From NCBI GenBank assembly GCA_002389295.1, contig DGOE01000041.1, forward strand, positions 1 through 10,887: a DNA stretch of 10,887 bases. Reading direction: 5' to 3'. Source of the DNA: Flavobacteriales bacterium UBA4474. Its GTDB lineage: Bacteria; Bacteroidota; Bacteroidia; Flavobacteriales_D; Sanyastnellaceae. Within the stretch, counting starts at the first letter, position 1, and each line of letters opens with the position of its first letter. Under the pieces are notes generated by a model, which was given only the letters and a program-made list of their open reading frames with translations, was not told where the DNA came from and searched no databases. Shown here one piece after another: positions 1 through 7,773 of the stretch. The translations under genes were made by a program, and so were the position numbers.

Positions 1-485
1 ACCTCCTCCACTTCTTCGCACCAGCGGTCGATGCTCCACAGGTCTTCGGTGGGCTGGTCGCTGTAGAAGCTGCCGAGCTGATCGTAGTAGATCACCTCGT
101 AGCCCCGGGATTCGGGCAACACGTCGCCGAGAACCGTCATGTACTCATGGGTGCAGGCCGGCCCGCCGTGAAGGGTCAAGATCTTGACGTCGGCACTCTC
201 CCCCACCGTCTGGGTAAAGACCCGGTAGCCATTGGACAGCTCCACCATCTTCACGCCAGGCTCGGCATGCTTGGCCGCCCGGCGCGCGCTGTCGGCCGCC
301 GTGAATTCCATGGCGCAATTGCCCGAGGTCTGGTAGTCGTCTTCGGCCACCGTTTCCATGCTGTGGTCATGTCCTTCATGAGCATCGCCGCCGGCACCGT
401 CCTTAGAACAGCATTCATCATTTCCGCATGAGGCCAGGACCAAAAGGGGCAAAACCACAAGGGAAAGGGGTTCGAGAAATCGCAT
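1..485 (-). CDS. Proline iminopeptidase-family lipoprotein (alpha/beta hydrolase), 5' part only
   Basis: This gene reads leftward and is cut by the window edge; 161 residues are visible. Residues 1-20 are a lipoprotein signal peptide with lipobox LASC (lipidated Cys20). The next stretch, residues 21-42, is rich in Cys, Asp/Glu and His (C25, C26 and HEGHDHS), and the acidic residues at +3 and +4 after the Cys could act as a surface-export signal, as known for Bacteroidota lipoproteins (inference). HGGPACTHEY at 106-115 matches the HGGPG oxyanion motif of family S33 aminopeptidases, with Ala110 where Gly is usual. VIYYDQLGSFYSDQP at 131-145 is the next conserved block. The catalytic Ser, Asp and His lie outside the window. 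The family removes N-terminal residues, classically proline, from peptides. The ATG at 485 is preceded by an in-frame TAA 12 bases upstream. It starts 14 bases after the acs stop, so co-transcription is likely. The family is fairly sure; the substrate is not known. Confidence 0.85.
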   Translation of the reverse strand, partial: MRFLEPLSLVVLPLLVLASCGNDECCSKDGAGGDAHEGHDHSMETVAEDDYQTSGNCAMEFTAADSARRAAKHAEPGVKMVELSNGYRVFTQTVGESADVKILTLHGGPACTHEYMTVLGDVLPESRGYEVIYYDQLGSFYSDQPTEDLWSIDRWCEEVEE

Positions 486-497
486 GGGCGAAAGTTA
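486..497 (-). promoter_or_regulatory. -7-like block TAACTTTCGCCC directly before the lipoprotein start
   Basis: The 12 bases before the ATG read TAACTTTCGCCC. TAACTTTC matches the Bacteroidota -7 consensus TAnnTTTG in seven of eight positions and is followed by only four bases before the ATG. The same arrangement precedes the barrel gene at 7719 and, slightly changed, acs. If it is a promoter, the mRNA would be nearly leaderless. I see no convincing -33 TTG upstream, so this remains a candidate. Confidence 0.35.
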
Positions 498-499
498 GC

Positions 500-2419
<1,920 letters not shown>

Positions 2420-2431
2420 GGCCACAAATTA
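2420..2431 (-). promoter_or_regulatory. -7-like block TAATTTGTGGCC before the acs ATG
   Basis: The 12 bases before the ATG read TAATTTGTGGCC. They align without gaps to the blocks before 485 (TAACTTTCGCCC) and 7719 (TAAATTTCACCC), sharing TAA at -12 to -10, TT at -8 and -7, and CC at the end. As a promoter it is TAATTTG, one base shorter than TAnnTTTG. The shared position supports the ATG at 2419 as the acs start. No clear -33 element is visible. Confidence 0.3.
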
Positions 2432-2585
2432 GCCCGCCTGAGCGGAAGGTCCTCCTGAAGGGCAGGCTTCCACCACCACCTTGCGTTGAAAGGGGCCATA
2501 AACTTCCTGATGGTCTTGGAGAATTCGGGAACAGCTGCGACCGAGGTCAATACCAAGGTATACCGGGCACCATTGTCTCAAAATC

Positions 2586-2621
2586 GAAAGCCCCCGCTGC
2601 GACGTTGCAACGGGGGCTTTC
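2586..2621 (-). terminator. Terminator hairpin of the tRNA-Arg transcript
   Basis: An 11-bp perfect stem (GAAAGCCCCCG with CGGGGGCTTTC) encloses a 14-base loop and lies 10 bases beyond the 3' end of the tRNA. On the minus strand it is followed by GATTTTGAG, a short T run. It probably ends the tRNA transcript. Because the stem is symmetric it could also weakly block plus-strand readthrough. It also separates the tRNA from acs. Confidence 0.7.
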
Positions 2622-2630
2622 TGTAAGCTG

Positions 2631-2707
2631 TGGCGACCCTGGAAGGATTCGAACCCTCAACCTCCTCATCCGTAGTGAGGTGCTCTATCCAGTTGAGCTA
2701 CAGAGTC
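2631..2707 (-). tRNA. tRNA-Arg (anticodon ACG), CCA encoded
   Basis: The cloverleaf folds fully. The acceptor stem is GACTCTG with CAGGGTC (one T-G pair), the D stem GCTC/GAGC, the anticodon stem CCTCA/TGAGG around loop CTACGGA, and the T stem GAGGG/CCTTC around TTCGAAT. The loop puts ACG at positions 34-36, which reads CGN arginine codons after A34 is deaminated to inosine by TadA (established for this tRNA). The discriminator base is G at 2634 and CCA is encoded at 2633-2631. The gene stands alone with its own promoter and terminator. Confidence 0.96.
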
Positions 2708-2732
2708 GTTTAAATGTCCCCAAAAAGGGACG

Positions 2733-2762
2733 CAAATGTACTCACAAATCTGACCATCCCAA
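2733..2762 (-). promoter_or_regulatory. Bacteroidota-type promoter of tRNA-Arg (TTG, 19 bases, TACATTTG)
   Basis: On the minus strand TTG (2762-2760) is followed after 19 bases by TACATTTG (2740-2733), a perfect match to the Bacteroidota -33/-7 promoter (TTG and TAnnTTTG, spacing about 17-23). Transcription would begin about 20 bases before the mature tRNA. The leader between holds a small hairpin, GTCCC/GGGAC at 2716-2731. This is the best single clue to the phylum. Confidence 0.75.
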
Positions 2763-2793
2763 CCCCGAAGTGCACCCCTCCATTATCCTGCCG

Positions 2794-2801
2794 TATTTTC
2801 G
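2794..2801 (+). promoter_or_regulatory. Candidate -7 element (TATTTTCG) of the hybrid kinase gene
   Basis: TATTTTCG matches TAnnTTTG at all but one defined position and ends 10 bases before the kinase ATG. No good -33 TTG is seen at the expected spacing. It lies 31 bases from the divergent tRNA promoter, so the two share a regulatory region of about 100 bases. Confidence 0.35.
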
Positions 2802-2811
2802 TGTAATTCCT

Positions 2812-5800
2812 ATGAAAGCAGCATTGCGATATGCCTTTGCCTGTTGGATGCTGATGGCCGCCGTGTCGGAGGCATCTGCAGGGGTTAATTATTCAGAACT
2901 GCGCGAGGTCATCACCGACGCAGACCGCCCCGTTTCCGAGCGTCTGGAGGCGCTCGAAGCTTACGCCAACGAGCTGCCTCCTCAAGGAGGTGAGGATTTC
3001 ATCTCTTACGTCAACCTTTTCACCCAAGTCAAGTTAACCGACGACCAGTATGCAGTGGTCACCGCTCTCAAGGGCAAAGGGCTCATTCAGGTTGGTAACC
3101 CTTCTCAAGCGCTGACGTTACTGGATTCGATCTTGGCGAATTCAGCCGACCGCGACTATAGCGACAGGTCCCTTTATCGTCTCTATTTTGAACGGGGAAG
3201 GTCACAATGGCGCGTAAGGAATCAGCCAAACGGTATGACCAAAGGCCTGGCCGATTTTCAAGAGGCATTGGAAATTGCTGAGTCTTTGGATGACATTGGA
3301 TTGCAATCGAGGGCGCACGACGCCATGGCCAACATCCATAAACAGCTGAAAGACGACCGAACAGCCATAGACCACTACTCAGAAATTCTGAGGAATTCTG
3401 ATGACGTTGAAACCATCGCTCAGGCCCGTTACAACATTGCGTTGAGTTACGCCAAGGATCCGATTACACTCGATTTGTCGCTGAATTTCATGTTGGAGGC
3501 ACGCGAGATTTTCGAGCAGGCGAACCTTAATCCGAAAGTGGCCACGGCGACGGTCAGCATAGCCAGCGCCTACCTGCGCCTCAAGAAGCATGACGAAGCC
3601 AAAGCAGAATTCGAGCGCGCGCTTTTGATGGGACTCGGTCCAAGGCAAAATCGAAATTGCTTCGAGTATTTGGGGTTAATTGCCGTGGAGCAAGGGGAAA
3701 TTGACAAGGCCATAGACTATTACCAAACCGCCATCAAATTAGACAGAGAAGTCCGCAACAACCGGCAGGTGTATCTCTTCGCGAAGTTGGGCAAGGCGTA
3801 TATTCAAAAAGGGGAAAGCCAACGCGCCATACTGCTGTGCGATTCCATTCTGACGATCGCGCTCAACATGGATGGCACATCAGACGAACTGCGCGCCACC
3901 AGGCTGACTGATTGTTATGATTGCCTGTATAATGCGCAGTTTGAATTGGGCATGTATCAAGCGTCGCAAAGAACGCGGGATCTACATGACAGTGCCGAGG
4001 CCGCCTACAAGTTGGCGTTTGCAAAGGAAAAAGCCCTCGCCAACAAACAGCTGTTTGAATATGAAACCCTCAGGGAGGAAGAAAAGCAGCTGGTCGTCAG
4101 CAAACAGAAGGATGATCAACGTACCCTCTTGATCGTTATCGTGCTGCTGCTGATCGCCTTTGCCATTTTCATCACTTCGCGCTATCGGTTCACGCGGAAA
4201 CAAAGCGTGTTGATTTCTACCCAGCGACAACAGCTGCAAGACCGTCAACGGGAGCTCATTCATGCCAATGCCGAATTGGAAATCGCCCTCAATCACAAAG
4301 CGGTCTTCTTGTCCAATATGTCCCATGAGATCAGGACGCCGCTGAATGCCATCGTTGGCATGTCCAACTTGGCTTCCAAAGAGGACATGGCAGAAGCTGC
4401 ACGGAAATACCTCCGGAACATTGTCATCGCCTCTTCCAACCTCATCGACATCGTCAACGACATCCTCGATTTTTCGAAGCTCGAGGCAGGCAAGCTCGAG
4501 ATCGCCAAGGAGCCCTTCTCCGTTCAAGATGCTTTGGAAGTGGCCGAAAATGTCATGCGGATCCCCGCTGAGCAGAAGGACCTCGATTTCAAGGTAAATG
4601 CCCATGCCGAGTTGCCCGATTATCTGATGGGCGATGCAAGCCGCCTGAACCAGGTGCTCATCAACCTCATCGGCAACGCCATCAAGTTCACCTTGGAGGG
4701 CGGGGTCACCTTGAGTGCCGAAGTATCGCCCTTGCCTGCGTTGCCCAGTTGGTGCAATGCCCCAAGCAAGTCCTTCGACCAGTGGTTTGTGGTGCGGGTG
4801 ACCGATACAGGCATTGGCATCCCGGCGGACAAGCTGGAGAAGATTTTCGAGAGCTTCAACCAAGGCGACCAACTCAAGACCCGGAAGTTCGGGGGCACCG
4901 GATTGGGCTTGAGCATCTCCAAGCAAATCGTGGAATTACAAGGTGGGGTCATTTGGGTCGAGAGCGAGGACGGCAAAGGCTCCACGTTTGCCTTTGCCTT
5001 GCCCGCTCAGGTCTCTGAGTCTGATCTGGATGAAGGCACCGAGGTGATACCTGAAACCGAGATCGGCCCGCTGCGCATCCTGATTGCCGAGGACAATCCA
5101 TTCAATGTCATTGTGACCGAGGATACGCTCAACAGCGAATTGACCGACCTGACCATTGGCAAGGCCGAAAATGGACGCATTGCTTTCGAAAAAGTGCGGG
5201 ACGAGGAATGGGACCTGGTCTTGATGGATGTGCACATGCCGGAGATGAGCGGGCTGGAAGCCACATCTGCCATTCGGAAATTGCCAAACGACAAGGCCGA
5301 TACCCTGATCATCGCCATGACCGCGAGTGTTTTGCGTGAAGAGACCGAGAGCTACATGCGGCACGGCATGAACGGATTTGTCCCCAAGCCATTTCAAGTC
5401 GAGCAGTTGCTGAGCGAAATTCGCCGGCTCAGGAAGGGCCAAAAATCCGATGTACCGACAAAAGTGGAGCTCCCCCCACTGCGCATCCTGATCGCCGAGG
5501 ACAATCCATTCAACGTCATCGTGGCCGAGGACACGCTGCGGTCTGAGCTCCCTGAGGTGACCATTGGCAAGGCCGAAAATGGCCAGGTGGCATTTGAGGC
5601 GGTCCGCGACGGCGACTGGGACATCGTGCTCATGGACATCGCCATGCCCGAAATGACCGGCTTGGAAGCGACAGCGGCCATCCGGAAGTTACCGGACGAG
5701 ACCAAGGCTCAAACGACCATCATTGCGATGACGGCCAGCGTATTGAAAGAAGAAACCGACCACTACCTCAAACAGGGCATGAATGGCTTCGTCCCCAAGC

Positions 5801-5859
5801 CATTCAAGGTCGAGCAGTTGTTGGGCGAAATCGCGCGCGCCCACGCCTCCAATTCCTGA
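2812..5859 (+). CDS. Hybrid histidine kinase with periplasmic TPR sensor and two receiver domains
   Basis: The 1015-residue protein starts at ATG 2812 with a Sec signal peptide (cleavage likely after ASA, residue 23); the open frame continues upstream but passes through the tRNA gene, so that part is not coding. Residues 24-435 hold about five or six TPR-like helical repeats, predicted periplasmic. A single membrane helix spans about 439-458, followed by a coiled-coil linker rich in Gln. The HisKA box NMSHEIRTPLNAIVG carries the phospho-accepting His505. The ATPase domain shows N618 and N622 (N box), DTGIGIP at 665-671 and GGTGLGLSI at 694-702. Two receivers follow, at about 754-870 (D806, T837, K859) and 890-1007 (D942), with all key residues present. 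There is no internal Hpt domain and no DNA-binding domain, so phosphate should pass to a separate Hpt protein; one is encoded by the convergent cluster. The signal sensed is not known; TPR folds usually bind proteins or peptides. Confidence 0.93.
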   Translation: MKAALRYAFACWMLMAAVSEASAGVNYSELREVITDADRPVSERLEALEAYANELPPQGGEDFISYVNLFTQVKLTDDQYAVVTALKGKGLIQVGNPSQALTLLDSILANSADRDYSDRSLYRLYFERGRSQWRVRNQPNGMTKGLADFQEALEIAESLDDIGLQSRAHDAMANIHKQLKDDRTAIDHYSEILRNSDDVETIAQARYNIALSYAKDPITLDLSLNFMLEAREIFEQANLNPKVATATVSIASAYLRLKKHDEAKAEFERALLMGLGPRQNRNCFEYLGLIAVEQGEIDKAIDYYQTAIKLDREVRNNRQVYLFAKLGKAYIQKGESQRAILLCDSILTIALNMDGTSDELRATRLTDCYDCLYNAQFELGMYQASQRTRDLHDSAEAAYKLAFAKEKALANKQLFEYETLREEEKQLVVSKQKDDQRTLLIVIVLLLIAFAIFITSRYRFTRKQSVLISTQRQQLQDRQRELIHANAELEIALNHKAVFLSNMSHEIRTPLNAIVGMSNLASKEDMAEAARKYLRNIVIASSNLIDIVNDILDFSKLEAGKLEIAKEPFSVQDALEVAENVMRIPAEQKDLDFKVNAHAELPDYLMGDASRLNQVLINLIGNAIKFTLEGGVTLSAEVSPLPALPSWCNAPSKSFDQWFVVRVTDTGIGIPADKLEKIFESFNQGDQLKTRKFGGTGLGLSISKQIVELQGGVIWVESEDGKGSTFAFALPAQVSESDLDEGTEVIPETEIGPLRILIAEDNPFNVIVTEDTLNSELTDLTIGKAENGRIAFEKVRDEEWDLVLMDVHMPEMSGLEATSAIRKLPNDKADTLIIAMTASVLREETESYMRHGMNGFVPKPFQVEQLLSEIRRLRKGQKSDVPTKVELPPLRILIAEDNPFNVIVAEDTLRSELPEVTIGKAENGQVAFEAVRDGDWDIVLMDIAMPEMTGLEATAAIRKLPDETKAQTTIIAMTASVLKEETDHYLKQGMNGFVPKPFKVEQLLGEIARAHASNS
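5071..5421 (+). repeat. First copy of an in-gene receiver-domain duplication
   Basis: This stretch codes for the first receiver of the hybrid kinase and is a direct repeat of 5479-5832. The offset is 408 bases at the start and 411 at the end, so one codon has been gained or lost. The proteins are about three quarters identical by eye, including LRILIAEDNPFNVIV and GMNGFVPKPF, and many stretches are close at DNA level too. This points to a fairly recent tandem duplication. Confidence 0.85.
5479..5832 (+). repeat. Second copy of the in-gene receiver-domain duplication
   Basis: This is the second, C-terminal receiver of the hybrid kinase, with phospho-acceptor D942. It is one codon longer than the first copy (PDETKAQT against PNDKADT). 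The residue after the phospho-acceptor loop differs between copies (DVHMPEMSG against DIAMPEMTG), so partner choice could differ. Confidence 0.85.
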
Positions 5860-5869
5860 ATCGGAATTG
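5850..5869 (+). other. Hairpin holding the kinase stop codon
   Basis: CAATTCC pairs perfectly with GGAATTG around the six-base loop TGAATC, and the kinase TGA stop sits in the loop. No T run follows, so this is not a standard rho-independent terminator. It may mark the 3' end or protect the mRNA. Confidence 0.35.
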
Positions 5870-5904
5870 AATATCCCCGCTGGGTTTGATGTACGAAGGG
5901 TGCC

Positions 5905-5919
5905 CCGGTCAGCGACCGG
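5905..5919 (-). other. Hairpin holding the receiver-protein stop codon
   Basis: CCGGTC and GACCGG form a six-base stem around a three-base loop, and the TGA stop of the minus-strand receiver gene (5911-5909) lies at the loop edge. It mirrors the hairpin at the facing kinase stop 35 bases away. No T run follows. Confidence 0.3.
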
Positions 5920-6397
5920 CGAAATAGAGCGCGATGCCGGCAATCGTTGCCATCCATCCAATGGCCATGAGCCAACTGATCCGCTGAGACCTGCGCTCAT
6001 TCAAGCGCAAGATTTGGATGTCATAGACCTTGTCCAACGAGGTCTTGACCAAGGCAAAAGCAGCGTTGGATTTGACGATGTAGTCGTCTGCACCATTCTT
6101 GAGTGACTCGACGGCCACTTCCAGGCTGTCTTGACCACTGAAGAAGACAACATGGGTGCTTGGGCTGCGCTCCTTGACCGCTTCGAGTACTTCCAATCCG
6201 TTGAGGTCACCCCCGCCACTCAGGTCAAAGTCCAACACCACGGCGCGCTCGTCAAAACGGTCAAGACTCTCCAAAAAACTCTCCCCATCGTGGTATTTGT
6301 CCACGTGGCTGTATCCATTGCGGATCAGGAAGTCACGCAAAACTTCAGTATTGGGAATGTCGTCGTCGACAAGGGCGATTTTCAGGTGCTTGCTCAT
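5909..6397 (-). CDS. Single-domain response regulator with C-terminal membrane anchor
   Basis: The 162-residue protein is a CheY-like receiver over residues 1-127: acidic pocket DDD at 11-13, phospho-acceptor Asp56 (VVLDFDL), Ser87 (FFSGQD) in place of the usual Thr/Ser, and Lys109 (YIVKSN). A glycine-rich insert GGGDLNG follows Asp56. There is no DNA-binding or enzymatic output domain. Instead a basic helix (LNERRSQR, about 132-139) leads into a hydrophobic segment at 141-160 (WLMAIGWMATIAGIALYF) that should anchor the protein in the inner membrane with the receiver in the cytoplasm. Its ATG overlaps the Hpt stop as ATGA, so the two are translationally coupled. It is the likely end of the phosphorelay that begins at the facing hybrid kinase. 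How it gives output is unknown; a protein partner at the membrane, or a phosphate sink, are both possible. Confidence 0.88.
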   Translation of the reverse strand: MSKHLKIALVDDDIPNTEVLRDFLIRNGYSHVDKYHDGESFLESLDRFDERAVVLDFDLSGGGDLNGLEVLEAVKERSPSTHVVFFSGQDSLEVAVESLKNGADDYIVKSNAAFALVKTSLDKVYDIQILRLNERRSQRISWLMAIGWMATIAGIALYFAGR

Positions 6398-6711
6398 TTC
6401 AATTGTTCTTGCATGTTGTCAATCAATTCCGACAGCAGGCGGCATACTTCATCCAATTGTGCCTGGTCGATTTGACCGCCTTCTTTGATGCGTTGTTCGT
6501 GTTGGGCCATGATGGCATGGGCCTCTCGTGCGCCAATGGTCTGAACTTGGCTCTTGAGTTTGTGTAAGATGGCCCTGATGGGTTCTTGGTTTGAAGCAAT
6601 ATCTGCCCCCCTCAAATTCTCCAATTCAGGTTCCAAAGTATCGAGGAACAAGCGGATGTAGTACTTCTTCTTTTCCGGATCCCCGGCAGACAATCGTTCG
6701 ATGATCTCCAT
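6394..6711 (-). CDS. Hpt (histidine phosphotransfer) domain protein
   Basis: The 105-residue protein is all helical in character. ILHKLKSQVQTIGA at 48-61 matches the Hpt signature (H-x-L-K-S/G), making His50 the phospho-acceptor. Hpt proteins carry phosphate from a hybrid kinase receiver to a final receiver. That fits its position: it is immediately upstream of and overlaps the receiver gene by four bases, and faces a hybrid kinase that lacks its own Hpt. It lies 42 bases after the barrel gene on the same strand and may be co-transcribed with it. It is short for an Hpt protein but complete. The pairing with the kinase is an inference from context. Confidence 0.87.
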   Translation of the reverse strand: MEIIERLSAGDPEKKKYYIRLFLDTLEPELENLRGADIASNQEPIRAILHKLKSQVQTIGAREAHAIMAQHEQRIKEGGQIDQAQLDEVCRLLSELIDNMQEQLK

Positions 6712-6723
6712 GACGTATGTGGG

Positions 6724-6759
6724 GCAAGATACCTTATATGATGCTGTATTTCCTCAAAA
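6724..6759 (-). promoter_or_regulatory. Weak candidate promoter before the Hpt-receiver pair
   Basis: TTTTG (6759-6755) is followed after 23 bases by TATCTTG (6731-6725), a weak and shortened version of TAnnTTTG. It overlaps the last codons of the barrel gene. It could allow the phosphorelay pair to be expressed separately from the barrel, but readthrough from the barrel promoter is equally possible. Confidence 0.2.
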
Positions 6760-7719
6760 GGTGGCGGACGATACCTGCGGAGGCGGGAAGAGCCAAGTCA
6801 ACTGCAGTGTATGGTTGAACACCCTGTAATCGGCCATCCCCAATGACACGCCATCATATCCCAGCCGATAACTCAATTCAAGGCCCGCTCCGGCATCCAT
6901 GTAAGCCTCGGCACCCAACCTGACGTATCCGCCGTACCCCACGCCCCACGTCAAATCTGGCGTGCCTTGGCCAAATACCTGCCCGCCCCGGGGCACAATC
7001 AGGTCGTAGGTGTTTCCGGCCACTTCTATGTAATGCTCGCGGATGCGGGCCGCCGTCATATTGCCGCCCAACTCAAATATCCAGCTCATGCTGCGGTCGA
7101 TGGGACTCGCTGTGCGGTAGCCCAACGCCAAGGCCATCCTGTCCTCCGCGGCAAAAATCCCGAAGTCACGCAGGTCCGTGGTGCCTTGGCCCTGGTCAGG
7201 AAGTTCTCCCGTATTCAGCTGCCATGCCCCGCGCGACTTCAACCGCCAGATATCGATGTCCAAGACCACGCTGTTCTCCAAACTGAACCGCTGCATCACG
7301 CGCAGGCCAAAACCGAAACCGACATCGTAGCGCTGATCCACGGGGTAGGTCGCCACCGACATGCCACCGGCATTGGCTATGCCGAGCGTTTGGGCAATCT
7401 GGTTGCGGACGGAGTTTCCCGTCCCTCCTGCCACGCTGTTCCAATCCAAGCGTTCCGGTATGCTGATCAATTCCCGAAAGACATCGCCGAGTTCGCTCGT
7501 TCCGGTGCCATTGTAGAATGCACTGGGCTGGCCTCCCGCCTTGCCGATGTTGATGTTCATGCCGAAATGCAGTTGCTTGGGCCTTTCAAAATCCCCGAGC
7601 AAATCGCTGTCATCGTATGGCTCGTAGTTGAATACTTGCCCCGAGACACCGGCTGTTGTCCCGATCAAAAGCACACACATCACGCCGATGGACCTCATGG
7701 GATATTGAATGAACTTCAT
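6754..7719 (-). CDS. Outer-membrane beta-barrel protein of unknown function
   Basis: The 321-residue protein has a Sec signal peptide (hydrophobic 11-25, likely cleavage VSG/Q after residue 27). The rest shows many short alternating polar/hydrophobic strands rich in Gly, Tyr and Trp, for example LHFGMNINIG, YDVGFGFGLRV, WGVGYGGYVRLGAEAYMDAGAG and LQLTWLF (the last beginning near 306), and ends in Phe, as outer-membrane barrels often do. It resembles the generic barrel proteins common in Bacteroidota (porin-like or assembly-factor size), but I cannot place it in a named family. It is the first gene of a same-strand series with Hpt and the receiver, so it could be part of the same signalling unit or merely a neighbour. 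The start at 7719 is favoured over the in-frame ATG at 7698 by the upstream TAAATTTCACCC block. Confidence 0.72.
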   Translation of the reverse strand: MKFIQYPMRSIGVMCVLLIGTTAGVSGQVFNYEPYDDSDLLGDFERPKQLHFGMNINIGKAGGQPSAFYNGTGTSELGDVFRELISIPERLDWNSVAGGTGNSVRNQIAQTLGIANAGGMSVATYPVDQRYDVGFGFGLRVMQRFSLENSVVLDIDIWRLKSRGAWQLNTGELPDQGQGTTDLRDFGIFAAEDRMALALGYRTASPIDRSMSWIFELGGNMTAARIREHYIEVAGNTYDLIVPRGGQVFGQGTPDLTWGVGYGGYVRLGAEAYMDAGAGLELSYRLGYDGVSLGMADYRVFNHTLQLTWLFPPPQVSSATF

Positions 7720-7773
7720 GGGTGAAATTTAGCACCGTACGTTCATGGCGAACCTGCCGTGCACTTTTGACCC
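7720..7773. promoter_or_regulatory. Divergent promoter region, barrel gene and exonuclease-nuclease gene
   Basis: Only 54 bases separate the two divergent start codons. On the minus side TAAATTTCACCC abuts the barrel ATG; on the plus side CACTTTTGACCC abuts the nuclease ATG, with ACTTTTG matching AnnTTTG of the -7 consensus. The two ends form an imperfect inverted repeat (GGGTGAAATTT against GGGTCAAAAGT). Either promoter would give a nearly leaderless transcript. Confidence 0.4.

Noticed and set aside
2420..2425. Alternative GTG start of acs at 2425.
   Set aside because: It would place the start inside the -7-like block. The ATG at 2419 has the same upstream spacing as two other genes. The difference is only two residues, so it does not affect function.
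2631..2707. The tRNA gene considered as an integration site for a mobile element.
   Set aside because: There is no integrase, no direct repeat of the tRNA 3' end in the window, and the neighbours are ordinary chromosomal genes.
3982..4926. Long minus-strand frame of 314 codons opposite the kinase core.
   Set aside because: The kinase H, N, G1 and G2 boxes are clear on the other strand, and this frame shows only shadow composition.
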